From Sulfuritalea sp. (GTDB lineage: Bacteria > Pseudomonadota > Gammaproteobacteria > Burkholderiales > Rhodocyclaceae): 64,000 nucleotides of DNA. How positions within the stretch are numbered: the first letter of the stretch is position 1; each line of letters starts with the position of its first letter. Both the position numbers and the translations under genes were made by a program. Under the pieces are notes generated by a model. It was not told the DNA's origin and did no database searches. It worked only from the letters and a program-made list of their open reading frames with translations. The stretch is from contig JAUSCI010000003.1 of NCBI GenBank assembly GCA_030651305.1, positions 1 to 64,000 of the forward strand, in the 5' to 3' direction. Below, piece after piece: positions 8,757 through 17,014 of this stretch.

Positions 8757-9197
8757 TCAAGCCGATGAACGAATGCCGCGCCTGGCGTTGAGTTTGAGCT
8801 TTCTGGCGCCAAACAGCAGGCCGTCATCAAGCGTCAGAATTTCCTCGATGCCATTGTTACGGGCGATTGCAAGGTGCAGGGCATCGGGGCCGCGCAACCG
8901 GGTTGCAAACTCGGTTACAAATTTCCGGGCCAGATCAAAATCCGCGGCGGCGGGAATCAACACATGCAGTGAATCGTTGGCCAGAGTGTCAAATTCCTCA
9001 ATTAGTTGCCGTGCCGTTGCTGCGTCGAGCGTCTTCATGCGAACCTCGCGCGCCATGACGCCGGCGAATTCAACCCGCGTCCACTGACTGATGGCGAACG
9101 CGCCAGACGGCTGGGCCGCGAGGAAATCCTCGATCTGCTGCGAAACTGGCTCCGTGCGAAACAGCGGGGTCAGGAAACTGGTATCGAGATAGATCAT
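8757..9197 (-). CDS. vapC: PIN-domain toxin, VapC family
   Basis: A 146-aa PIN-domain protein, a predicted Mg-dependent endoribonuclease toxin. The acidic residues expected of the active site are visible: Asp5 in YLDTSF, Glu in TRVEFAG (about residue 43), Asp in GPDALHLA (about 104) and Asp in LTLDDGLL (about 123). Its start codon overlaps the stop of the upstream antitoxin gene by 4 bases (9194-9197), the usual translational coupling of toxin-antitoxin pairs. The frame is intact, so the pair is probably functional. The RNA target cannot be read from sequence. Confidence 0.9.
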   Translation of the reverse strand: MIYLDTSFLTPLFRTEPVSQQIEDFLAAQPSGAFAISQWTRVEFAGVMAREVRMKTLDAATARQLIEEFDTLANDSLHVLIPAAADFDLARKFVTEFATRLRGPDALHLAIARNNGIEEILTLDDGLLFGARKLKLNARRGIRSSA

Positions 9198-9430
9198 TCG
9201 GCATCCCGAAGCTGGACTACCCGGTTTGCGCTTGGCTCGGTCCAGGCGGGCAATGACTCGCGCAAGGCGGCCAGACGCTTGAGAGGGAGGGACTGCCTGG
9301 GTTTTTCCGGGGGCGATACCCGTGCCACGGCGCGACCATGCCGGGTGATGACGATTTCCCCGCCGGCCTCTACGGTGTTGAGCAACTCGCTGAGATGCGC
9401 TTTGGCTTCGGCCACGCTTACGGTGCGCAT
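9194..9430 (-). CDS. Phd/YefM-type antitoxin
   Basis: A 78-aa protein that opens with MRTVSVAEAKAHLSELL, the ribbon-helix DNA-binding head typical of Phd/YefM antitoxins, followed by ITRHGRAVARV. The C-terminal third (about residues 45-78) is the likely toxin-neutralising tail. The ATG at 9430 is preferred because it begins on the conserved head; the frame stays open further upstream but crosses the promoter described here. It should autoregulate the operon through the inverted repeat at 9447-9464. Confidence 0.88.
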   Translation of the reverse strand: MRTVSVAEAKAHLSELLNTVEAGGEIVITRHGRAVARVSPPEKPRQSLPLKRLAALRESLPAWTEPSANRVVQLRDAE

Positions 9431-9446
9431 GGTGTGCCTCAATATG

Positions 9447-9464
9447 TGACTAATAATATAGTCA
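9447..9464 (-). promoter_or_regulatory. antitoxin operator (inverted repeat)
   Basis: TGACTA and TAGTCA (6-bp perfect arms, 6-base spacer) lie 16 bases upstream of the antitoxin ATG. The repeat overlaps the edge of the -10 box and the expected transcription start, the usual place for an autoregulatory Phd-type operator. Function is inferred from position and symmetry. Confidence 0.6.
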
Positions 9465-9492
9465 TAATACGTCGATTGCGACTTTCGTGCAA
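9464..9492 (-). promoter_or_regulatory. sigma70-type promoter of the toxin-antitoxin operon
   Basis: Read on the - strand, TTGCAC (9492-9487) and TATTAT (9469-9464) are separated by exactly 17 bases, close to the sigma70 consensus. The expected start point is near 9457, about 27 bases ahead of the antitoxin ATG. Confidence 0.65.
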
Positions 9493-9680
9493 ACGCCGCG
9501 ACAACGCCGCCGTCTCGCCAGCGCCGACTTTGATAGCCTTCACTAAAAAGATCGAGGCCACTGGGCTTGTCGAATACGTTCAATGTCTTGCGGAGTGACG
9601 CGGCGGGGCAGGAATGTGACGTTTTTTGTCTCAAAATGGCGTTCGATGCGTGGAAGCCAAGCACCGCCAAGGTCCAAATT

Positions 9681-9695
9681 TGGCACGACTTGTGC
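9681..9695 (+). promoter_or_regulatory. sigma54 (RpoN) promoter for the pilin operon
   Basis: TGGCACGACTTGTGC contains the -24 GG (9682-9683) and -12 GC (9694-9695) doublets with the exact 10-base spacing required by RpoN, and a full TGGCACG -24 box. The expected start point is about 9707, giving a leader of about 40 bases to the pilin ATG at 9748. RpoN control through PilS/PilR is known for type IV pilin genes, which fits. No activator gene is in the window. Confidence 0.75.
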
Positions 9696-9747
9696 GTCAC
9701 CCCGTCCAGCGACAGATGTCGTTATTTTTTCCTAAAGGAGAATCCGC

Positions 9748-9930
9748 ATGAAAAAGAGTTTGCAGAAGGGTTTTACCCTGATTGAGCTGATGATCGTGGT
9801 CGCGATTATCGGCATTCTGGCCGCCATTGCCATTCCGCAGTTCAGCGAATACACCAAGAAGGCCGAGAACAAGGCTGCCCAGTCGGATGCCAAGAACGTC
9901 ATAACGCAGGCCACCGCGTCCTCAACCTGA
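9748..9930 (+). CDS. short type IV prepilin, PilA-N-like
   Basis: A 60-aa prepilin: leader MKKSLQKG, cleavage before Phe1, then the hydrophobic N-terminal helix with Glu5 ([18 protein letters not shown]). The mature chain is only 52 residues, ending in the Ser/Thr-rich tail TQATASST, with no globular head domain or disulfide loop. This matches the short PilA-N pilins of split systems such as those of Geobacter. AAGGAG lies 7 bases before the ATG. A secreted 115-aa partner starts 17 bases downstream. Aromatic residues are limited to Phe1, Phe24 and Tyr27, so the extra C-terminal aromatics of the Geobacter pilin are absent. A nearly identical second pilin lies at 10367-10546. Confidence 0.9.
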   Translation: MKKSLQKGFTLIELMIVVAIIGILAAIAIPQFSEYTKKAENKAAQSDAKNVITQATASST

Positions 9931-9947
9931 TTAGAGGGGTATATCAA

Positions 9948-10295
9948 ATGAAAAAGCTGATTATTGCAATGTCGTTGTGCGTCGTTTCATCTGCCTCAAT
10001 GGCAGCGAGCGTTTGTACCGGTACGGCCGGTAGCGGAACACAAGTCAGTCCTGCCTCGACTCCAGAGTTTGTAAAAACCGCCTTCACGCCGAAGTGCTCG
10101 GCCAACACTACGGTTGATTTCGTGGAGAACGCAACTACTGCCGCCGCCGGCGCAATATCGAGCAAGGGCAATCAAGTCTTTAAAGGGCACACCAATGGTG
10201 GTGCGGTAGCAGGGACGGCATGTGCCGCCGCTGCATGTGTCGCAGGAGAAGCCGCGACCGCAAGTGCCGCTGCACTGGCAGAGGGTTCGACCTGA
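9948..10295 (+). CDS. small secreted protein, PilA-C-like partner of the short pilin
   Basis: A 115-aa protein with a clear Sec signal peptide ([19 protein letters not shown], cleavage about residue 19). The mature part is about 96 residues, low in complexity, rich in Ala, Thr, Ser and Gly. It has four cysteines (in ASVC, PKCSAN and GTACAAAAC) that could form two disulfides. There is no pilin N-terminus. Its position directly after a head-less pilin, in the same transcript, is the arrangement of PilA-C/Spc-type partners that supply or stabilise the missing head. That role is inferred from context and size, not from sequence similarity I can verify. Confidence 0.7.
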   Translation: MKKLIIAMSLCVVSSASMAASVCTGTAGSGTQVSPASTPEFVKTAFTPKCSANTTVDFVENATTAAAGAISSKGNQVFKGHTNGGAVAGTACAAAACVAGEAATASAAALAEGST

Positions 10296-10313
10296 TCGGG
10301 TTGATGTCTAAAG

Positions 10314-10342
10314 AAAAAAGCGCGCCCAGGGCGCGCTTTTTT
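10314..10342 (+). terminator. rho-independent terminator after the split-pilin pair
   Basis: A 7-bp GC stem (GCGCGCC 10320-10326 with GGCGCGC 10330-10336, loop CAG) is extended by an A6 tract (10314-10319) opposite T6 (10337-10342). This is a textbook intrinsic terminator, 19 bases after the PilA-C-like stop. It stands only 25 bases upstream of the second pilin. Confidence 0.85.
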
Positions 10343-10366
10343 GATCCGCATCGTTTTGGGGCCGCA

Positions 10367-10546
10367 ATGAAAAACAAATCCCGGGGCTTCACGCTAATCG
10401 AACTGATGATCGTCGTCGCGATCATTGGCATCCTCGCGGCGATCGCGATCCCGCAATTCAGCGAGTACACCAAGAAGGCCGAGAACAAGGGGGCCCAGTC
10501 GGACGCCAAGAACTTGTTGACCATGGCCACGGCGAGTTCTCAATAA
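10367..10546 (+). CDS. second short type IV prepilin, paralogue of the 9748 pilin
   Basis: A 59-aa prepilin with leader MKNKSRG. Its mature 52 residues differ from the first pilin at only five positions (A35G, V43L, I44L, Q46M, T52Q). At DNA level the two copies differ at many third codon positions, so the duplication is old and the protein has been held constant. The ATG at 10367 begins 25 bases after a strong terminator and has only a weak GGGG element before it. Its stop abuts the TTG start of an ABC permease, so it is the first gene of the downstream glycan operon. Expression could come from read-through or a promoter I cannot identify. Confidence 0.85.
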   Translation: MKNKSRGFTLIELMIVVAIIGILAAIAIPQFSEYTKKAENKGAQSDAKNLLTMATASSQ

Positions 10547-11347
10547 TTGATCAGTTTTCTGACCTCGGCCTGGCGCGCGGGACTGCGCAGCCGGAGCATC
10601 CAGGGCATCCTGATCCTCGGCGCATTGCTGGTCGGCGTTGCCTATCTTTCCGCTTCGTTTTCACCGCGCCAGCCGCGTACGGTGGCGCTGGATGTTGGCT
10701 TGTCCGGTCTGCGTATTACCCTGGTCCTGTTTGCCCTGTTCTGGGTGCAGGAACTGGTGGGGCGCGAAATCGAACGGCGCACGGTGCTTTTTTCGCTCAC
10801 CTATCCGGTGGCCCGCGGCAACTATGTTCTTGGCCGCTACTTCGGCGTTGCGGGCCTGCTCGCGCTGGCTGCAGTGCTGCTTGGCTTGCTGCTTTGGCTG
10901 GCGGTGCTGACCACCGGCGGCGGCTATGACCAGGGTTTTTTCGTAACGGCAGGCGCCCCTTACTGGATAACGGTTTTCGGTCTCTGGGTGGATGCCGCCG
11001 TGGTGGCTGCCTTCGCCCTGTGGCTGTCGACCTTTTCCACGGTGCCGATGTTGCCGCTGGCGCTGGGACTGGCTTTCGCCGCGGGAGGCAAAAGCCTGGG
11101 AGCGGTGGCCGAGTACCTCGCCAATGGGGCGGATGGCGATCCGGAACTTATGCGCTTTGCTCCCTTCATCAATGCCATTCAGTGGATACTCCCCGATCTT
11201 TCGCGGCTGGACTGGCGTGCCTGGCCGATGTACGGGCTGGCGCCGGAAGGTCTGGCAGTCGTCCTCGGTCTGGTGCTCGCAACGAGTTATGTCGCCGTGC
11301 TGCTTTCGCTGGCAGTCATCACCTTTACCCGACGTGATTTTCAATAA
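10547..11347 (+). CDS. ABC-2 type transporter permease
   Basis: A 266-aa integral membrane protein with about six hydrophobic helices (near residues 20-38, 50-68, 95-125, 140-165, 170-185 and 235-258) and the ABC-2 permease feature of a cytoplasmic loop with WVQELVGREIERRTV after helix 2. It would form the membrane channel for the ATPase at 12238-13131. The start is TTG directly after the pilin stop codon, so translation is probably coupled. The substrate is unknown; the surrounding glycosyltransferases make a glycan, lipid-linked sugar or surface protein plausible. Confidence 0.82.
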   Translation: MISFLTSAWRAGLRSRSIQGILILGALLVGVAYLSASFSPRQPRTVALDVGLSGLRITLVLFALFWVQELVGREIERRTVLFSLTYPVARGNYVLGRYFGVAGLLALAAVLLGLLLWLAVLTTGGGYDQGFFVTAGAPYWITVFGLWVDAAVVAAFALWLSTFSTVPMLPLALGLAFAAGGKSLGAVAEYLANGADGDPELMRFAPFINAIQWILPDLSRLDWRAWPMYGLAPEGLAVVLGLVLATSYVAVLLSLAVITFTRRDFQ

Positions 11348-11368
11348 GGCGAAAAAGTCGGCTCTACC

Positions 11369-12241
11369 ATGGAACCAACGGCTGGCACTAGTGGCATGAC
11401 GGCGAATCCAAAGGCGTCCATGTGGCTTGTTGCGCTGGCATGTGCAGCGGCCTTTGTATTTTCCGCCGAGCGACTCAAGGCGGTGCCGCGGCAGACCGTG
11501 ACGCTCGAACTGCAAGTGGCCTTGCCCTTGTTCGTGCAGGTGTTCATGACCGCCGGCGACCGTTACCTCGCGGCCGATCTGGCGGCGATCCGGGCTCTGG
11601 TGGTGGCTACCGACAAGATGCGCCCGGAAGACTATCGCATTCTCGGCAAGATACAGGAGGATGCCTCGTGGCTGAACCCTGCCCACGAAGACAACTACTA
11701 CACGGCAGCCGCGATTCTTCCCTGGAGCGGCGAACTCGATGCGGCGCAGACCATCCTGGCGCGCGCCACGAAGGCGCGTTACTTTGACTATCAGCCGGCG
11801 TTCTACTACGCGTTCAATTTGCTGCATTTCAAGGGTGATGCCGCTGGCGCATCGGCTTGGATGCGCGCCGCTGCGGAGAAACTGCCGAGCGACGAGGAAC
11901 GGCTGATCATGCAGAATCTTGCGGCGCGCTGGATGGATCGCGCGGAAGATACCGATCTGGCGATACGCATTGTCGAGGCCATGGCCCAGCAGGCCAAGCG
12001 CAAGGATTTTCGTGCCTATCTGGAGCAGCGCGTTGTGCGCTTGCGTTCGCTCAAGCAACTGCGCGCGGCGGCTGAACGATTTCGCGAGCAATCCGGCCGG
12101 CCGCTGGTAAAGTTGCGGGATCTCGTCGATGCCGGTCTTGTCACTGCAATTCCGGCCGACCCCTTTGGCTTTGGCTTTGATGTGGACAAGCAAGGCCAGG
12201 TTGTATTGCGAACCTCTCCTCCGTCGTTGCCAAGAAAATGA
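11369..12241 (+). CDS. membrane-anchored TPR-like protein of unknown function
   Basis: A 290-aa protein with one N-terminal membrane anchor (MWLVALACAAAFVFSAER, about residues 18-35). The long alpha-helical periplasmic part has helix-turn-helix periodicity suggestive of TPR repeats (about residues 90-240). A short C-terminal stretch with PFGFGFDVDKQGQVV resembles the end of pseudopilin-like or Gly-rich strands. It lies between the permease and ATPase of one ABC exporter and overlaps the ATPase start by 4 bases, so it is probably an accessory subunit of that exporter. I do not recognise a named family. Confidence 0.65.
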   Translation: MEPTAGTSGMTANPKASMWLVALACAAAFVFSAERLKAVPRQTVTLELQVALPLFVQVFMTAGDRYLAADLAAIRALVVATDKMRPEDYRILGKIQEDASWLNPAHEDNYYTAAAILPWSGELDAAQTILARATKARYFDYQPAFYYAFNLLHFKGDAAGASAWMRAAAEKLPSDEERLIMQNLAARWMDRAEDTDLAIRIVEAMAQQAKRKDFRAYLEQRVVRLRSLKQLRAAAERFREQSGRPLVKLRDLVDAGLVTAIPADPFGFGFDVDKQGQVVLRTSPPSLPRK

Positions 12242-13131
12242 CAGTAGCAATTGCCATCGCCGATCTGCGCAAGACTTACCCCCGAACCTGGGCGTCGCCG
12301 CCTTTCGAGGCACTCAAGGGAATTTCCCTTGCGGTCGACGAGGGCGAGGTGTTCGGCTTCATCGGCCCCAACGGCGCCGGCAAGAGTACGGCGATCAGGA
12401 TTCTCACCGGGGTCATGTTTCCCAGCGCGGGTTCGGCGACGCTGTTCGGTATCGATGTGGCGCGGCCGGAAGCCCGTCGCGGCCTTGGCTATGTGCCGGA
12501 AAACCCCAGCCTGCCCGACTATTTGACACCGCTGGAGATTCTTGCGATGGGTCTTGGCCTGCATGGCTGCAAGCCAGCCAATCCCCGCGCTCACTGTTTG
12601 CGCTGGCTGGAGCGCTTCGGCCTGGAGGAGGCGGCGAACAAGGTGGTGCGCGGCTTTTCCAAGGGGATGGCGCAGCGTACCGCGCTGGCCCACGCCATGG
12701 CCGTTCAGCCGCGCCTGTTGATACTCGACGAACCCTTGTCCGGGCTCGATCCGATCGGCCGTCGCGACGTCATCGATATCCTTTCGGAATACCGGCAACA
12801 GGGCGGCACGATATTCCTGACTTCCCATGTACTGCACGATGTCGAACGCTTGGCCGATCGCTTCGGTTTGATTCACAAGGGCGAACTCCGTGCCGTCAAG
12901 GCGCCCGGCGAACTGGTCGGCGAAGGCGACAAGGTGCTGGTGCGCAGCCAGGGCTCGACGCCCATCGCGGGAATGATTGCGGAACCCGGCGGCCGCTGGG
13001 TGGTAGAGGTGACCCGCACGCAGTTGTGGGCGACACTGCACGAACTGGACGCGGCGAATCATGTGCTGATCGAAATCAGACCCGCTCTGTCGCTGGAGAC
13101 GGCCTTTCTCCATGTCGTGAAAGGTGACTGA
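12238..13131 (+). CDS. ABC transporter ATP-binding protein
   Basis: A 297-aa ATPase with Walker A GPNGAGKST (about residues 43-51), signature FSKGMAQR (about 139-146), Walker B LLILDEPLSGLD (about 160-171) and the switch histidine in LTSHVLHDVE. The C-terminal extension (about 215-297) is typical of ABC-2 exporters of the CcmA/NatA class. It energises the permease at 10547-11347. It overlaps its upstream neighbour by 4 bases and the next gene by 8, so the block is one transcription unit. Substrate not assigned. Confidence 0.93.
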   Translation: MTVAIAIADLRKTYPRTWASPPFEALKGISLAVDEGEVFGFIGPNGAGKSTAIRILTGVMFPSAGSATLFGIDVARPEARRGLGYVPENPSLPDYLTPLEILAMGLGLHGCKPANPRAHCLRWLERFGLEEAANKVVRGFSKGMAQRTALAHAMAVQPRLLILDEPLSGLDPIGRRDVIDILSEYRQQGGTIFLTSHVLHDVERLADRFGLIHKGELRAVKAPGELVGEGDKVLVRSQGSTPIAGMIAEPGGRWVVEVTRTQLWATLHELDAANHVLIEIRPALSLETAFLHVVKGD

Positions 13132-15010
13132 GTTGCGCCCCTGGGCCGCCAGGGCTGAATTCGGGCTGGTTTTTCTGCTGGGGTTCCTGCTTTGGTTGCT
13201 GAATCATCCCTATCAGGGGATTTGGCACGACGCGCGTATTTATGGCCTGCTGGCGGCGCATTGGCTGAACCCGCAGGCGCTTGCCGGCGATCTGTTCTTC
13301 AGTTTCGGTTCGCAGGGCGAATTGAGCGTGTTTACGCCCTTGTTCGGCGAACTGGTGCGCTGGTTGGGCCTGAGTCGGGCGGCCTGGTGGGTGACCCTTG
13401 GCGGTGGTTTGATGTGGATCGGGGCGTGCCTTGTGCTGGCGCGGGCGATGCTCGGTACCGGCTTTGCCGCGCGGTTCGCGGTGTTCCTCGGCGCGGTGGT
13501 GATTATCAGCTATTCGCCTAACGGCAGCACCTTTGTCATTGGCGAAAATTTTGCCACGGCACGATCATGGGCGATTCCCCTTGGTTTGGTCAGCGTGGCG
13601 GCGATGGCGGTGCAACGACAGGGGTGGGCTCTTGCCATGAGTCTGGCGGCGACAGCCTTGCATCCGCTGCATGGCATCTGGCCCCTGGCATTGTGGGTAT
13701 TGGCGAGACTGCGAACCCCATTGGCGTTGAGTCTGGCGCTCTTGCCGGTCGCTGTTGTTGCGCTGCTTGGTGTGACAAATCCCGATCTGCCTCACCTGCG
13801 ATTGATGACGGGTGACTGGTTGGATTTTGCCTGGAATTCGGCGCCCGACATTGTCTTCAAGGCGCCGCTGCACACGCGTTTGCCGCAGTATTCCGGCGTC
13901 CTTATCCTCTTATGGCTGGCTGCGCGGATGGGTAGCGAGGAATGGCGAGCCTTGTATCTGCGTCTGCTGCTGCTCGGCGTCGGCGGGCTTGGCCTGGCCC
14001 TGATTGCCAGTTATCTGTTTCCCATCGAGATCGTGGTGCAGGGGCAGCCCTGGAGAGTGATGGCCCTGCTGATTCCGCTGGCCGCAGTGGCGATTCTCGA
14101 TCTCGCGCGGCGCGTCTGGCATTCCTCCGCAGCGGGGCGGCTTCTGGTCGGCGTCGTCGCCGTGCTGGCCAGCATGGGCTTCAACTGGTTGCTGGGCGCG
14201 CTTTGCGCGCTGGGGCTGGCGAGTCTGATACCGGGATGCCGGATCGGTCGGATCGAGGCATGGGTAGGCCAATGGCGGCTATGGCTCGGTGGCGCGCTGG
14301 CCGTATTCGCCCTGGCGGCGGTGCCGAACGTCCTCGCAGGGTGGGAAATTGCTGGCGGACAGTTGATGAATCCATGGTGGGCGGGCGCCGAGTTGCTCCA
14401 TGGGCTGGTGGCCGGCAATAGCTGGCATCTGGCGGCGGTACTGGCTCTCGCCCTTGGATGGCTGGGTGGCGACGCTTCTGCCGTCGCAGGGCGCAAATGG
14501 CTGCTCGTGATTCCTGTCCTCGCCGCAGCCGGTCTGGTCACGCTGGCGACGCTTGGCACGTGGGACCGCCGCTCCGAGCAATACCGCATCGAGCAGGCCT
14601 GCTATATCGACACGAGTTGTCCGCCGCATCCTTTCCGCCAATGGATCGTGCCGGGGGGTACGGTGTTTTGGCCGCAACGGGAACTTACGGTCTGGTTCGA
14701 AATCGGCACGGCCAGCTATTTTGGTGAGATTCAGGCGACAGGCAGGCTGTTTTCCGCGGAGAAGTTTTACGAAGGGCAACGCCGCCAGGCATGGGTTGCG
14801 GTCGGGACCGATCCGCGCCACCTTTGCGCCGACCCGATCCTCGACTGGGTGGTGCTGCCGTATTCGGTGCCGGAGTTGACAGTGCAGGCGGTGTCCCGCA
14901 ATGCGTATCTGTATGCCTGTGCCACGCTGCGCGCCGTGCCGGACTCTGTCTGCCGGGGATTCCGCTGCACGGGCCGGCAAGTGCCGACTCCTGGGAAAGC
15001 AGTGCAATGA
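13124..15010 (+). CDS. large polytopic membrane protein, possible GT-C-type glycosyltransferase
   Basis: A 628-aa protein with about 11-12 membrane helices (residues 12-480) and a soluble C-terminal domain (about 485-628) containing several cysteines (CYIDTSC, CADP, YACATL). The first external loop has GIWHDARIYG, in the place where GT-C glycosyltransferases carry acidic catalytic residues. The topology (many helices, then an outside domain) fits that superfamily, but no decisive motif is visible. The start is GTG, overlapping the ABC ATPase by 8 bases. A GtrA-like gene overlaps its stop. A glycosyl transfer role outside the membrane is inferred from neighbours. Confidence 0.6.
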   Translation: MTELRPWAARAEFGLVFLLGFLLWLLNHPYQGIWHDARIYGLLAAHWLNPQALAGDLFFSFGSQGELSVFTPLFGELVRWLGLSRAAWWVTLGGGLMWIGACLVLARAMLGTGFAARFAVFLGAVVIISYSPNGSTFVIGENFATARSWAIPLGLVSVAAMAVQRQGWALAMSLAATALHPLHGIWPLALWVLARLRTPLALSLALLPVAVVALLGVTNPDLPHLRLMTGDWLDFAWNSAPDIVFKAPLHTRLPQYSGVLILLWLAARMGSEEWRALYLRLLLLGVGGLGLALIASYLFPIEIVVQGQPWRVMALLIPLAAVAILDLARRVWHSSAAGRLLVGVVAVLASMGFNWLLGALCALGLASLIPGCRIGRIEAWVGQWRLWLGGALAVFALAAVPNVLAGWEIAGGQLMNPWWAGAELLHGLVAGNSWHLAAVLALALGWLGGDASAVAGRKWLLVIPVLAAAGLVTLATLGTWDRRSEQYRIEQACYIDTSCPPHPFRQWIVPGGTVFWPQRELTVWFEIGTASYFGEIQATGRLFSAEKFYEGQRRQAWVAVGTDPRHLCADPILDWVVLPYSVPELTVQAVSRNAYLYACATLRAVPDSVCRGFRCTGRQVPTPGKAVQ

Positions 15011-15408
15011 CTGCTGACCGCGGGCTGCGTGCCACGGCGGCAGAACTGCTGCGCTATCTGGCCGTAAGCGGGGCGGCGCTGGCGGTCGATACGGCTTGCC
15101 TGCTGGTCGTGGCGCAGTTCGTACATTACCTCTGGGCGGCGACCTTCGGTTTTGTGCTCGGTGCGGTGACCAGCTACGTGCTGTCGGTGCGCTGGGCTTT
15201 TCGCCATCGCCGGCTGGCGGCATTCCCCAAGACGGAGTTTGCGGCATTTGCAGCAGTCGGCGTGGCCGGTCTCGCGCTCAACAACCTGGTGATCTTTGCG
15301 GTGGTCGAGCGCGTGGGGCTTTCTCTATTGGCGGCGAAGGCGGTCGCCGCAGGGATTACGTTCTTGTTCAATTTCGGTCTGCGCAAATGGGGGCTGTTCC
15401 GGCCATAA
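15007..15408 (+). CDS. GtrA family membrane protein
   Basis: A 133-aa protein with four membrane helices (about residues 14-36, 40-60, 74-95 and 100-125) and the GtrA family pattern ([13 protein letters not shown] near the start, FLFNFGLRKWGLF at the end). GtrA proteins are thought to flip undecaprenyl-phosphate-linked sugars to the periplasmic side for a GT-C transferase. The ATG overlaps the preceding stop as ATGA. Its probable partner is the GtrB-like glycosyltransferase at 18588-19532. A second GtrA lies on the other strand at 23285-23683. Confidence 0.85.
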   Translation: MTADRGLRATAAELLRYLAVSGAALAVDTACLLVVAQFVHYLWAATFGFVLGAVTSYVLSVRWAFRHRRLAAFPKTEFAAFAAVGVAGLALNNLVIFAVVERVGLSLLAAKAVAAGITFLFNFGLRKWGLFRP

Positions 15409-15414
15409 TCGATC

Positions 15415-16989
15415 ATGGACATGCCTCTGGTAATAATTGTTGGCGCCGGGCCAGCCGGTCTGACGGCGGCGCTGGAACTGGTGCGCGACGGTCGCATGCG
15501 GCCCATCGTTCTTGAGGCATCGCAGGAAATTGGCGGCATCTCGCGAACGGTGGAGTACAAGGGCAACCGCATGGATATCGGCGGCCATCGCTTTTTCTCG
15601 AAGTCCGACTGGGTGATGGACTGGTGGCGCGAAATTCTGCCGATTGCCGTTGCCGATGCGACAGTGGAAATCGCCTATCAGGGACAGCGCAGAAAAGTCG
15701 GCTCTGGTGACACGGCGGCAAATGGCGACGACCTCGTTATGCTGGTGCGCGATCGCCTCTCGCGCATCTATTTTCTGCGCAAGTATTTCGACTATCCGAT
15801 CAAACTGAATGCGACCACGCTGACGAATCTGGGTCCGGTGCGTCTGCTCAGGATCGGCGTCAGCTATGTGTGGGCGATGCTGTTTCAGCGGCGTCCCGAA
15901 CGTTCGCTGGAGGATTTTCTGGTCAATCGCTTTGGCGGCGAGTTGTACCGTACTTTCTTCAAGGATTACACGGAGAAGGTCTGGGGTGTGAGCTGTGATC
16001 GCATCAGCGCGGAATGGGGCGCGCAGCGGATCAAGGGACTCTCGATTGTCGAGGCCTTGCGTCATGCGCTGCGTCAGCGCTTCGGCGGCTCAGCCAGGGC
16101 ACAGGCGACGAAGACCAGCCTGATCGAACACTTTCTTTATCCACGGATGGGGCCCGGCCAGATGTGGCAGGAAGTCGCCCGCAGGGTGATCGAGGGCGGT
16201 GGCGAAGTCCGCTTTGGACAGCAGGTGAAGGGGATGCGGCACGAGGCCGGCCGAGTGGTTTCCGTACTGGCGGAAGATGCGGCAGGGCAGGTGGTCGAGG
16301 TCCGGGGTGACCACGTAATTTCGACCATGCCGGTCAAGGACCTGGTGGCAGGCATGCTGCCGCCGGCACCCGCGGATGTGCGCGACGTAGCCGCCGCTTT
16401 GCCGTATCGCGATTTCATCACGGTCGGACTGCTGGTTTCCCGTATGCGTGCCAACCCGCAGGCGCGCAGCGGCCGCGCCGACAACATGCCGCCGGACAAC
16501 TGGATCTATATTCAGGAACGCGATGTTCGCGTCGGTCGCCTGCAGGTGTTCAACAACTGGAGTCCCGATCTGGTTGCGGATTCCGGCCGCGTCTGGCTGG
16601 GACTCGAATACTTTTGCCAGGAAGGTGATGATCTGTGGCGGCGGGGGGATCCGGCGATGATCGATTTCGCTGCGGGTGAACTTGAGAAGATCGGCATGAT
16701 CGATCGCGCCGATGTGCTCGACGGCACCGTGATTCGAGTACCAAAGACCTATCCGGCCTATTTCGGCGCCTATGAGGAATTTCCCCGCGTGAGAGACTGG
16801 CTCGATGGCATCGGGAATCTCTGGCTGGTCGGCCGCAACGGCATGCATCGCTACAACAATCAGGATCATTCAATGCTGACGGCGAAGCTGGCGGTTGAGG
16901 CAATTCTTGATGGAAAGACGGACAAGGCGGCGATCTGGTCGGTGAATATCGATGACGACTACCATGAGGAGCGGCGATCGGCGCCATGA
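15415..16989 (+). CDS. FAD-dependent amine-oxidase/UDP-galactopyranose-mutase-like oxidoreductase
   Basis: A 524-aa flavoprotein. The dinucleotide-binding motif is [12 protein letters not shown] (about residues 8-19), followed by the second-strand glutamate in [10 protein letters not shown]. The C-terminus has the FAD-closing stretch [17 protein letters not shown] (about 463-479). Family relatives include protoporphyrinogen oxidase, amine oxidases and UDP-galactopyranose mutase. Homologues are often found beside GtrA and GtrB-type genes. It starts 6 bases after the GtrA stop. A role in sugar isomerisation or oxidation before transfer is inferred from context. Confidence 0.85.
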   Translation: MDMPLVIIVGAGPAGLTAALELVRDGRMRPIVLEASQEIGGISRTVEYKGNRMDIGGHRFFSKSDWVMDWWREILPIAVADATVEIAYQGQRRKVGSGDTAANGDDLVMLVRDRLSRIYFLRKYFDYPIKLNATTLTNLGPVRLLRIGVSYVWAMLFQRRPERSLEDFLVNRFGGELYRTFFKDYTEKVWGVSCDRISAEWGAQRIKGLSIVEALRHALRQRFGGSARAQATKTSLIEHFLYPRMGPGQMWQEVARRVIEGGGEVRFGQQVKGMRHEAGRVVSVLAEDAAGQVVEVRGDHVISTMPVKDLVAGMLPPAPADVRDVAAALPYRDFITVGLLVSRMRANPQARSGRADNMPPDNWIYIQERDVRVGRLQVFNNWSPDLVADSGRVWLGLEYFCQEGDDLWRRGDPAMIDFAAGELEKIGMIDRADVLDGTVIRVPKTYPAYFGAYEEFPRVRDWLDGIGNLWLVGRNGMHRYNNQDHSMLTAKLAVEAILDGKTDKAAIWSVNIDDDYHEERRSAP

Positions 16990-17014
16990 GTTGCCTGTCG
17001 ACAGAAGGTATCAA

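Noticed and set aside
9748-10546. Geobacter-type conductive nanowire pilins
   Set aside because: Length and N-terminus fit, but only Phe1, Phe24 and Tyr27 are aromatic in the mature chain, so the aromatic packing proposed for conductivity is not supported. Only the split, short-pilin architecture is claimed.
15415-16989. True UDP-galactopyranose mutase
   Set aside because: The fold is related but the length (524 aa) and the flavin-adjacent motifs do not match the usual 370-400 aa Glf proteins.
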